From assembly GCA_001899065.1 (NCBI GenBank), contig MKUZ01000030.1, forward strand, positions 141,521-205,520: a DNA stretch of 64,000 nt. The letters are read 5' to 3'. This document shows positions 32,376 to 39,468 of the stretch, piece by piece. Position numbers and translations under genes: made by a program. This DNA is from Devosia sp. 66-22. GTDB taxonomy: Bacteria > Pseudomonadota > Alphaproteobacteria > Rhizobiales > Devosiaceae. A model generated the notes under the pieces. It was not told where the DNA came from. It made no database searches and worked only from the letters and a program-made list of their open reading frames with translations. The first letter of the stretch is position 1. The number at the start of each line of letters is the position of its first letter.

Positions 32376-33509
32376 ATGACCACCAGCTTCAACGGCCTCG
32401 GCGTCAACCTCTCCAACATCTACCGGCTGAGCGCGGCCAGGACCCGCTCCATCTCGCCCGAGAACTTCACCGGCGAGAAGGGCAGGGGCGGCATGGCCAC
32501 CGAGGGCACCGGCGCCATTCATGCGCGTGGCCTCGGTCCCGACGGCAGCGGTCAGGGCTGGAAGGTCTCGCCCTCGATCCGCATCGAGCCGGGTGAGAAG
32601 CGCGTCCTCGCCGACATCCGGGGCATGGGCGCCATCCAGCAGATCTGGCTCACCACCGCCAACCTGCGCTGGCGCAGCCTCATCATCCGCATGTGGTGGG
32701 ACGACCAGGAGCATCCCTCGGTCGAAGCGCCGCTTGGCGACTTCTTCTGCTCGGGCTGGGGCCAGTTCGCGCAGGTCACCTCGCTCGCCGTCTGCGTCAA
32801 TCCCGGCCGCGCCTTCAACTGCTACTGGGAGATGCCCTTCCGCAAGGCGGCGCGCATCGAGATCGAGAACACCGATCCCAGCGATTTCGGCATCATCTAT
32901 TACCAGATCAACTACGCCCTCACCGACGTCCCTGAGGACGCCGCCTATTTCCACGCCAAGTTCCGCCGTACCAACCCGCTGCCCTTCGGCACCGACTACA
33001 CCATCATCGACGGTATCAAGGGGCGCGGCCAGTATGTCGGCACCTACATGGCCTGGGGCGTCAACAATGCCGGCTGGTGGGGCGAGGGCGAGATCAAGTT
33101 CTTCATGGATGGCGACAAGGCCTTCCCCACCATCTGCGGCACCGGCACCGAGGACTATTTCTGCGGCGCCTATAATTTCGACGGCGGCGTCGTCGATGCC
33201 ACCATGGACAGCCGCTACCGCGAGTTCACCACGCCCTATGCCGGCCTCCCGCAGGTGCTGCGTCCCGACGGGACGTATCGCAGCCAGACCCGCTTCGGCA
33301 TGTATCGCTGGCACCTCACCGACCCGATCCGCTTCGAATCGGACCTGCGCATCACCATCCAGGCGCTGGGCTGGCGCACCGAAAAGGCCGATCGGCGCCG
33401 CTATCTGCCGCTCCAGGACGACATCGCCTCCGTCGCTTTCTGGTACCAGACGCTGCCCAGCGTACCGTTCGAGCCGATGCCGCATCCCGATCAGCTCGAG
33501 GTTATCTAG
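32376..33509 (+). CDS. DUF2961 protein, GH172 (exo-alpha-D-arabinofuranosidase/fructofuranosidase-like)
   Basis: 377 residues, no signal peptide, so cytoplasmic. DUF2961 signature GTGTEDYFCGAYNF places Glu259 where the GH172 nucleophile sits, and Glu283 in YREFTTPYAGLPQVL is a candidate acid/base. GH172 includes alpha-D-fructofuranosidase/difructose-dianhydride enzymes and exo-alpha-D-arabinofuranosidases active on mycobacterial arabinan. Last gene of the second CUT1 operon. Together with DUF4185 and GH116 in the same locus, the D-arabinan reading is favoured over fructan. Which furanoside it cleaves is inferred. Confidence 0.82.
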   Translation: MTTSFNGLGVNLSNIYRLSAARTRSISPENFTGEKGRGGMATEGTGAIHARGLGPDGSGQGWKVSPSIRIEPGEKRVLADIRGMGAIQQIWLTTANLRWRSLIIRMWWDDQEHPSVEAPLGDFFCSGWGQFAQVTSLAVCVNPGRAFNCYWEMPFRKAARIEIENTDPSDFGIIYYQINYALTDVPEDAAYFHAKFRRTNPLPFGTDYTIIDGIKGRGQYVGTYMAWGVNNAGWWGEGEIKFFMDGDKAFPTICGTGTEDYFCGAYNFDGGVVDATMDSRYREFTTPYAGLPQVLRPDGTYRSQTRFGMYRWHLTDPIRFESDLRITIQALGWRTEKADRRRYLPLQDDIASVAFWYQTLPSVPFEPMPHPDQLEVI

Positions 33510-33602
33510 GCGGTTCCGTTCGACGAAATATGGAATAGTTCACGTAACCAAGCGGTCCGTTTGTGCTGGCGGGTAGCGGTGAAACTCCCTAAAACACTTG
33601 GG

Positions 33603-33621
33603 CATTGTCCTAGGGACAATG
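33603..33621. promoter_or_regulatory. Palindrome upstream of SARP-like regulator
   Basis: CATTGTCC-TAG-GGACAATG, a perfect 8-bp inverted repeat with 3-bp spacer, ends 25 bp before the regulator ATG. A related TTGTC/GACAA palindrome lies before the gene at 38268. Candidate operator. Confidence 0.4.
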
Positions 33622-33646
33622 TCTGGGGGCGGGTTAGGCGGTTGCA

Positions 33647-35539
33647 ATGCTGAGGCTGTTCGGGCCGACGCGTGTTATTGGGGGTTCCGGTCAAAGGCTG
33701 CCGCGCGCGGCCTTTTTGGCTGTGGCCCTGCTTGACCTCGCACCCTCCCGCGTCATGACGCGCGAAGCGCTCGCCGCCCGGCTGTGGGAAGGCGCGCCCG
33801 CCGTCAAGGCCAATGCCAGCCTCCGCACCCTTGTGTCCCGCATCCGCGCCTGGGAGCAGGGCACGTCCGACACCGTGCTCAAGGTTACGCCCTTTACCCT
33901 GGGCCGCGACGACACCACGCTGCCTTCCGACCTGTCGCGCTTCCTCGCCATCGAATCCGTCGACAGCGCCGCCAGCCTTCGGCTGCTCTCCGAGCTCTAT
34001 GCCGGCGACTTTCTCGCCGACATCGGCGATGGCGCCGAGCTCACTGCCCAGTGGCTCGCCGAACAGCGCACCTGGCTGCGCGATCGCTTCGTCAAGCTGG
34101 CGCTGGCCGGTGTGCAGCATGCGAGTGGCGAGGTTGCCCAGCAGGTGCTGCGCCGTCTCGCCGACGAGGCGCCCTATGACGACGCCGTGGCTCGCGCCTC
34201 CATGGTCGCGGCGCGCAACGATCCGCTCGAAGTCCGTGCCATCTACGACCGCTACGCGGCCCGTCTCAGCGTCGATCTGGGCAATGCTCCCGAGGCGCGC
34301 ACCGACGCGCTGCTGCGCGAGCTGACCAACGAGACGCCTGCCGCCGCGCAGTTCCGCCTCGACGAGCCGTCGCCGGCGATGGCCGTCTCCGTCGACAGCA
34401 TCCCGCGCGTTCTCATCCTGCCGCCCGCCGACTCGCCGCTTCCGGTGCCTGATCGCAAGCTGGGCGAAATGCTCATCGATGAGGTCACCCACACGCTGGG
34501 TCGGCTGCGCACCTTCGCCGTCTTTGCTCCGCACACCGCGCGGGCCCTCGCCAATTCGCCTTTCCCGTCGGGCAATCCCTATGGCGCCGACTATCTCGTC
34601 ACCGCCCGCTTCGCCCCCAGCGCGCCGGATACGCGGCTGTGCATCGCGCTCACGCGGCTCGAAACGCACGAGCAGTTGCTGAGCGAGGAGCTGCGCTTCA
34701 CGCCCGCCGATCTGAGCGCCCACCACTTCCATCTCGCCGCCGCCATCGGCACCCGCCTCGCCAGCGGCATCGAGCGCACCGAGCGCCGCGTCTACCGCAC
34801 CACGGGCTCGGCCAATGCCTATGTCCACTATCTCCTCGGCTGCGAGGATGTCCGCTCGGTCGATCTGCGCATCATCCGTCGCGCTATGAGCCACTTCCGC
34901 AAGGCGCTCAAGCTGTCGCGCGATTTTGCTCCCGCCCGGGCCATGCTCGCCCGCGCCATCAGCGTCGAGTGTCTGCTGCTCGATCGCGATGAGCGCGCCC
35001 GCATCGAGAAGGCGATTGCTCTGGCGCGTGAGGCCACCGACCTCGATCCGCTCGATCCCAACGGCCACCGCGAAGTCGGTCACGCGCTCATTTACGCCGG
35101 CGCCATCGATGAAGCCGTCGAATCGCTGCGCTCCGCCGCCCAGCTCGGCCCGCACAGCGCCGACGTCCTGTTCCAGTATGGCGATGGGCTTACGCATCAG
35201 GGGAACATCGCCGAAGCCCGCCAGGTGCTCGACAAGGCACTGGCTCTCAATCCGCTGGCGCCTGACCTCTACTACTGGGCCAGCGCCAGCGTGGACTATT
35301 TCCTGGGCGATTATGCCTCGGCATCGGCAACCGCCGGCCATATGAAGAACCGCGGCCCCGCGGCGCGCTTCATTGCGGCCGTAGAGGCCATGAACGGCAA
35401 TCTCGACGAAGCGGCGCGGCACCGCGATATCTACCTCGCCGAGCACCCGGATTTCCGGCTGGCCGACTACCTGTTCCCGTTCAAGCCGCGCGAGCTTGAA
35501 CACTATTTCGAGGGACTGCGGCGGGCCGGTTTTGTCTAA
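33647..35539 (+). CDS. SARP-like (OmpR-type winged helix/BTAD) regulator with TPRs
   Basis: 630 residues. N-terminal DNA-binding part like SARP/AfsR activators (LRLFGPTRVIGGSGQRLPRAAFLAVALLDLA then SRVMTREALAARLWEG and KANASLRTLVSRIRAWE, residues 2-75), a BTAD-like helical segment (about 105-225), a middle alpha/beta region, and C-terminal TPRs (about residues 405-560, for example AMSHFRKALKLSRDFAPARAMLARA and AVESLRSAAQLGPHSADVLFQYGDGL). SARP proteins are known mainly from actinobacterial secondary-metabolite clusters. It lies directly upstream of the small peptide/YcaO/TfuA operon, on the same strand, and is the obvious candidate activator. Confidence 0.75.
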   Translation: MLRLFGPTRVIGGSGQRLPRAAFLAVALLDLAPSRVMTREALAARLWEGAPAVKANASLRTLVSRIRAWEQGTSDTVLKVTPFTLGRDDTTLPSDLSRFLAIESVDSAASLRLLSELYAGDFLADIGDGAELTAQWLAEQRTWLRDRFVKLALAGVQHASGEVAQQVLRRLADEAPYDDAVARASMVAARNDPLEVRAIYDRYAARLSVDLGNAPEARTDALLRELTNETPAAAQFRLDEPSPAMAVSVDSIPRVLILPPADSPLPVPDRKLGEMLIDEVTHTLGRLRTFAVFAPHTARALANSPFPSGNPYGADYLVTARFAPSAPDTRLCIALTRLETHEQLLSEELRFTPADLSAHHFHLAAAIGTRLASGIERTERRVYRTTGSANAYVHYLLGCEDVRSVDLRIIRRAMSHFRKALKLSRDFAPARAMLARAISVECLLLDRDERARIEKAIALAREATDLDPLDPNGHREVGHALIYAGAIDEAVESLRSAAQLGPHSADVLFQYGDGLTHQGNIAEARQVLDKALALNPLAPDLYYWASASVDYFLGDYASASATAGHMKNRGPAARFIAAVEAMNGNLDEAARHRDIYLAEHPDFRLADYLFPFKPRELEHYFEGLRRAGFV

Positions 35540-35591
35540 GGCACCGTCCTAAGGTGGAGTGACGACGCGCGCTTTTGCGTCGCCGCGTAGT

Positions 35592-35614
35592 CTTTCAGGG
35601 TCTCACCTTGAAAG
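35592..35614 (+). promoter_or_regulatory. Hairpin overlapping the ribosome binding site of the small peptide gene
   Basis: CTTTCAGGGT pairs with ACCTTGAAAG (10 bp, one G-T pair) around a CTC loop. Its 3' arm ends in GAAAG and so covers most of the AAAGGG Shine-Dalgarno (35611-35616) of the peptide gene at 35625. Folding would mask the site, suggesting translational control. A smaller stem (CGACGC 35563-35568 with GCGTCG 35577-35582) lies just upstream and may end the regulator transcript. Confidence 0.45.
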
Positions 35615-35624
35615 GGCTACCACC

Positions 35625-35780
35625 ATGCAGATCACTTTCCCCGGCCCCGATGGCACTCCCATCACCGTTGCCGACACCCGCCGCGATCCGGTTCCGAACA
35701 AGGCCGGAAAGGCCCACACCGTTGTTCTCCCCGAGGAACGCCGCCCCGCCGGCTGGATCCTCGGGACCATGAAGGTCTGA
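35625..35780 (+). CDS. 51-residue peptide, candidate RiPP precursor
   Basis: Small ORF with AAAGGG Shine-Dalgarno 8 bp upstream of the ATG, ending 4 bp before the YcaO start codon. It has an N-terminal ITFPGPDGTPITVADTRRD part and a C-terminal RRPAGWILGTMKV; no Cys or Ser, six Thr. Direct coupling to YcaO and TfuA genes makes it a good candidate substrate, with the C-terminal 10-12 residues as possible core. I recognise no known precursor family, so the role is inferred; it could be an unrelated small protein. Confidence 0.6.
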   Translation: MQITFPGPDGTPITVADTRRDPVPNKAGKAHTVVLPEERRPAGWILGTMKV

Positions 35781-35784
35781 TCCC

Positions 35785-37017
35785 TTGCGGCCGTCCGAAC
35801 GCTCATTGCCTGAATTCGACTTCATTGCATCGGACGGCCCATCCTCTCTCGTCTACAGCGACCGCGCCTTTCCTGCCGCGGAATCGGTACGTCGGGTCTG
35901 GCCGCATCTGGCCGAGCTCGGCATCACCCGCGTCGCTCGCCAGACGGGGCTCGATCGCCTCGGCATTCCATGCTGGGCCGCGTTCCGCCCTAACTCCCGC
36001 AATCTCGCCGGTGCGCAGGGCAAGGGCCTGAGCGACGCCGCCGCCTGCATCTCGGCGGCCATGGAAGCCGTCGAGGGCGCCGTCGCCGAGAGTCCCGCCG
36101 GGCCGCGCCGCCGCGCCAGTGCCGACGATCTCACCGCCGCCGGTGTCGCCTGGTTCACTCCCGAGCGCTGGCTCCCTTATGGAACAGCGTTCGACACCAC
36201 GCGCCCCATCGCCTGGGTCGCCGGCACCGAGCTTCTCTCCGGCACGCCCTGCCTCGTTCCCCTCGACATCGTCGACATGGACGGCGAGCGGTCGGAGCTC
36301 AGCGGTGTGTGCAAGAATTCCAACGGCCTCGCCTCGGGCAACACCGTGGCCGAAGCCAGTTTCCACGCCCTGTGCGAGTTGGTCGAGCGCGACGCCACGA
36401 CGCTGTGGGGGTTCATTCCCGAGGCAGCTGCGATGGAGACCGCGATCGATCCGGCTGCCTTCGACGATCCCACCATCGACGGCCTCATGGCGCAGATCGC
36501 CGCCTCCGGCATGCGCCTCCGGCTCTTCGACCAGACCTCGGATCTGGGCATCCCCGTCGTCATGGCCGTGCTCGGCCCCGAGCGTCGCGGCGGTTTCGTC
36601 GGCGAGCTCGAAATGACAGCCGGCTACGGCGCGCATCCCGTCGCCACGCGCGCCGTCATCCGCGCCATCACCGAGGCCGCGCAGAGCCGCGTCACCTCGA
36701 TCGCCGCTTCGCGCGACGATATCCATAGCGGTGCCTTCGACCGCTCCGCCGCCGCGGTGAACCTCCGCCTCCTCGAGGCCGTACCGGTCCGCGCTGTGCC
36801 CGTCGGCTTGACGCTCGGCACCCCGCTCCCGGCACTCGCCGCGGCGATGGCCGATGCTCTCGCCACCGCCAATGTCAGTGCCACCAGCGTCGTTCTCAGC
36901 GACCCGGCCAAGCCCTATGCCGTGGTGAAGGTGCTTTCGGCCGATCTCGAGGATCGTGCCGCCAACCTCAACTGGCGCCCCGGCTGGCGCGCCTTCGACG
37001 CGGTGGCGCGGCTATGA
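35785..37017 (+). CDS. YcaO-domain protein
   Basis: 410 residues. YcaO ATP/Mg motifs are visible: GKGLSDAAACISAAMEAVEGAVAE (residues 79-102; Glu94, Glu97) and NSNGLASGNTVAEASFHALCELVERDA (178-204; Glu190, Glu198, Glu201). No proline-rich C-terminus typical of azoline-forming YcaOs (it ends WRPGWRAFDAVARL). YcaO enzymes activate backbone amides with ATP, giving azolines or, with TfuA, thioamides. No ATG lies before the fold; the TTG at 35785, 4 bp after the peptide stop, is taken as start. Its stop overlaps the tfuA-like ATG. Confidence 0.87.
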   Translation: MRPSERSLPEFDFIASDGPSSLVYSDRAFPAAESVRRVWPHLAELGITRVARQTGLDRLGIPCWAAFRPNSRNLAGAQGKGLSDAAACISAAMEAVEGAVAESPAGPRRRASADDLTAAGVAWFTPERWLPYGTAFDTTRPIAWVAGTELLSGTPCLVPLDIVDMDGERSELSGVCKNSNGLASGNTVAEASFHALCELVERDATTLWGFIPEAAAMETAIDPAAFDDPTIDGLMAQIAASGMRLRLFDQTSDLGIPVVMAVLGPERRGGFVGELEMTAGYGAHPVATRAVIRAITEAAQSRVTSIAASRDDIHSGAFDRSAAAVNLRLLEAVPVRAVPVGLTLGTPLPALAAAMADALATANVSATSVVLSDPAKPYAVVKVLSADLEDRAANLNWRPGWRAFDAVARL

Positions 37018-37736
37018 AGATCGTCTTTGCCGGCCCAAGCCTCTATGGCGCCGATTACGATGCCGGCGACGTTGTCGTCCGTGGACCGGCGCAGATGGGC
37101 GACGTCGAACGCGCCATGGCCGACGGCGCCACCGCCATCGGCCTCATCGACGGCCACTACCAGCAGGTCGGCGCCGTCTGGCACAAGGAAATCCTCCTCG
37201 CCCTTTCGGCCGGCGTCGCCGTCTATGGGGCCGCTTCGATGGGCGCGCTGCGGGCCGCCGAATGCGAAGCCTTCGGCATGGTGCCGGTCGGCAGCATCGC
37301 CCGCCGCTACTGCTCGGGCGCCCTGTTCGACGACGCCGACGTCGCCCTCACCAACGGTCCGGCCGAGCTCGGCTTTCCGCCGCTCACCGAGGCCATGGTC
37401 GATGTTGCCGCGACCCTGGCGCATCTCGCCGCCCTGGGCTTGGTCACGCCGTCCGAGGCACAGACGGTCTCCGCTGCCGCCCGCAAGACCTTCTTTGCCG
37501 ACCGCACCGTCGCCGCCGTCTTCGACCGGCTCGACCATCCCCGTGCCCCCGCCCTTCGCGGCCTCTACGACACCCACCGCGTCAGCCAGAAGACCCAGGA
37601 CGCATTGGAACTGCTGGACCTGATGAAGTCCCTCCAGCCCGGTGCGGCTGCCGCCCCGGCGGACTGGCGCTTCGCCAATTCCCCGTTCTGGACCGGCCGT
37701 GTCACGCCCCGTTCATCTTCTGTCACGTCGCTGTAA
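37014..37736 (+). CDS. TfuA-like protein
   Basis: 240 residues. TfuA-domain features: KIVFAGPSL start, then GLIDGHYQQVGAVWHKEILLALSAGVAVYGAASMGALRAAECEAFGMV (residues about 42-89), the strongest family landmark. TfuA proteins pair with YcaO in thioamidated peptide pathways and in methyl-coenzyme M reductase thioglycine formation; TfuA was named from the trifolitoxin locus of Rhizobium. Overlaps YcaO by ATGA, so a stoichiometric pair is likely. Cytoplasmic. Confidence 0.85.
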   Translation: MKIVFAGPSLYGADYDAGDVVVRGPAQMGDVERAMADGATAIGLIDGHYQQVGAVWHKEILLALSAGVAVYGAASMGALRAAECEAFGMVPVGSIARRYCSGALFDDADVALTNGPAELGFPPLTEAMVDVAATLAHLAALGLVTPSEAQTVSAAARKTFFADRTVAAVFDRLDHPRAPALRGLYDTHRVSQKTQDALELLDLMKSLQPGAAAAPADWRFANSPFWTGRVTPRSSSVTSL

Positions 37737-37783
37737 CGCCCTCGGGCCCACCTTCATTAAGGAAGACTTGATGGGACCGATTC

Positions 37784-38185
37784 ATGTCCTTGAATCAGAC
37801 AGTGCGAGGGTTGATCGACCGGCTGCCGACGCTCACCACAGAGGAGCGGTGGGTGGTGCAGGCCGTGCTCGACATGGCCGATCAGCGGTCACGCCTCCTG
37901 GGCGCGACCGAGCCGCGCGCCGAAGCGCCCGCGCCGGCCGAGCGCCGCTCGCGCAACGAACCCGCCTATTATGCCTCGCTCAGCGCCGCGCCTTACTATG
38001 TGACGACGCGCGAGCTCGAAGTGCTCGACTTGCTGTTGTCGGGGCTCTCCAACAAGGAAGTCGCCGGCAAGCTGGGGATTTCATTCAAGACAGTGCAGGC
38101 GCATCGTCAGCGCATCATGGACAAGCTCGGCGCCCGTTCGCCGATGCACTTGGCCGAGATTGTGCGAAGCGTCGGCGTTTTGTAA
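37784..38185 (+). CDS. LuxR-type (GerE helix-turn-helix) regulator
   Basis: 133 residues. The C-terminal half is a LuxR/NarL HTH: VTTRELEVLDLLLSGLSNKEVAGKLGISFKTVQAHRQRIMDKLGARS (residues 73-119). The N-terminal half (LIDRLPTLTTEERWVVQAVLDMAD and an Ala/Pro linker) has no recognisable receiver or autoinducer domain, so how it senses is unknown. 47 bp after the TfuA-like gene, same strand; likely part of the peptide locus. Confidence 0.75.
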   Translation: MSLNQTVRGLIDRLPTLTTEERWVVQAVLDMADQRSRLLGATEPRAEAPAPAERRSRNEPAYYASLSAAPYYVTTRELEVLDLLLSGLSNKEVAGKLGISFKTVQAHRQRIMDKLGARSPMHLAEIVRSVGVL

Positions 38186-38209
38186 GTAGGACTACGCACG
38201 ACTGCCTCT

Positions 38210-38224
38210 GTTGTCTCAGACAAC
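38210..38224. promoter_or_regulatory. Palindrome upstream of the 108-residue gene
   Basis: GTTGTCT-C-AGACAAC: perfect 7-bp arms around one base, 43 bp before the ATG at 38268. It shares TTGTC/GACAA half-sites with the palindrome before the SARP-like gene, though half-site spacing differs. Confidence 0.35.
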
Positions 38225-38267
38225 GATGTCATGCGAAGTGGGAGCTCAGCTTGTTCGGGGCAGCACC

Positions 38268-38594
38268 ATGATTGGTAGCTTTCTCTATTCCAGCCGCCCG
38301 CGGCCTGACGACGTTGCGATCTGGTTGCAGGATCGCGGCGCCGCCGGCAGTGCGCGCATCGTGCTGCCCGCGCGCATCGAACGCATGATGACCGAGAGCA
38401 ACTACCCGCCGCCGGCCCCCACAATGTCGATCGAGTCGGCGCTCTCCTACGGCATCTTCCTCGCCGTCCGCACCGGCACCTCGCTGGTCATCGCCGGCGA
38501 CCGCGCCGCCTGGAATGCGGACTGGGGCTATCTGACCGATCTCTCCAAATTCCCCGCCGTCGGGCTGGTGGCCCAGGACGATCAGCAGGACTGA
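38268..38594 (+). CDS. Hypothetical 108-residue protein
   Basis: Starts MIGSFLYSSRPRPDDVAIWLQDRG. I do not recognise the family. It contains no signal peptide, no Cys, and a hydrophobic strand-like segment (YGIFLAVRTGTSLVIAGD). It follows the LuxR-type gene by 82 bp on the same strand and its upstream palindrome resembles that before the SARP-like gene, so it may belong to the peptide locus. The frame could be extended upstream to 38211, but that start lies within the palindrome. Confidence 0.5.
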   Translation: MIGSFLYSSRPRPDDVAIWLQDRGAAGSARIVLPARIERMMTESNYPPPAPTMSIESALSYGIFLAVRTGTSLVIAGDRAAWNADWGYLTDLSKFPAVGLVAQDDQQD

Positions 38595-38637
38595 CAATCG
38601 CGTCGGGTCCGGTGCAGCCGTAGGCTGGCGACAACCC

Positions 38638-39468
38638 TCAGCACACCGTTTCGAACCGCTCCACGCACGTGGCGACGACCTCGTCTCCATCCCGCTTCCA
38701 CCAATTGTCGCGGCTGAAGATCTCGACCTCCTGCGGTCCGTGGTAGCCGGCCGCCTCGATCATTGCGCGGATGCCTTTGAGGTCGATCACGCCGTCGCCC
38801 ATCATGCCGCGGTCGAGCAGCAGGTCGGTGGTCGGCACCAGCCAGTCGCAGATGTGGTGCGCCAGAATGCGGTTCATCTTGCCGGCGCGCTCGATGGCGA
38901 GCGCGAGGTTGGGGTCCCACCACACATGGTACACGTCGATCGCCACGCCCACGCCGTCGCCCAGCGCCTGGCAGATGTCGAGCGCCTGGTCGATCGTGTT
39001 CACGCAGGCGCGGTCGGCCGCATACATCGGATGCAGCGGCTCGATCGCCAGTGGAACGCCGCTCGCCTTGGCATAGGGCAGCATCGCCCAGATGCCGTCG
39101 GCCACCATCTGCCGCGCGCCGGCGAGGTCGCGGCTGCCCGCGGGCAGTCCACCGCACACCAGCACCAGGCAGTCGGCGCCCAGCGCCGCCGCCTCGTCGA
39201 TGGCGCGCAGATTGTCCTCGATCGCCGCCTGCCGGCCTTCGGAATCGGCGGCCGGGAACATACCGCCGCGGCATAGCCCGGTAACACGCAGTCCGTTCAT
39301 CTGGACGATCCGCGCCGCCTCGGCGAGCCCGACCTGTTCGACCTGGTCGCGCCACGGCGAAATGGCTGTCACGCCATGCCGCAGGCAGTCATCCACCATG
39401 TCCCCGAAGCTCGACCCGTTGCGCAGGGTCGCAAGATTCATCGACAGAACGCGCTCAGGCAATTCCAT
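38638..39468 (-). CDS. Sugar phosphate isomerase/epimerase (AP endonuclease-2-like TIM barrel)
   Basis: 276 residues. TIM-barrel metal-binding pattern with AIEPLHPMY, VGVAIDVYHVWWDPN, ILAHHICDW and EVEIFS. The gene overlaps the DUF993 gene by 14 bp at its start, so both are in one operon with the Gfo/Idh/MocA gene at 40642. It likely isomerises or epimerises a keto-sugar made by the dehydrogenase. Substrate unknown. Confidence 0.78.
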   Translation of the reverse strand: MELPERVLSMNLATLRNGSSFGDMVDDCLRHGVTAISPWRDQVEQVGLAEAARIVQMNGLRVTGLCRGGMFPAADSEGRQAAIEDNLRAIDEAAALGADCLVLVCGGLPAGSRDLAGARQMVADGIWAMLPYAKASGVPLAIEPLHPMYAADRACVNTIDQALDICQALGDGVGVAIDVYHVWWDPNLALAIERAGKMNRILAHHICDWLVPTTDLLLDRGMMGDGVIDLKGIRAMIEAAGYHGPQEVEIFSRDNWWKRDGDEVVATCVERFETVC

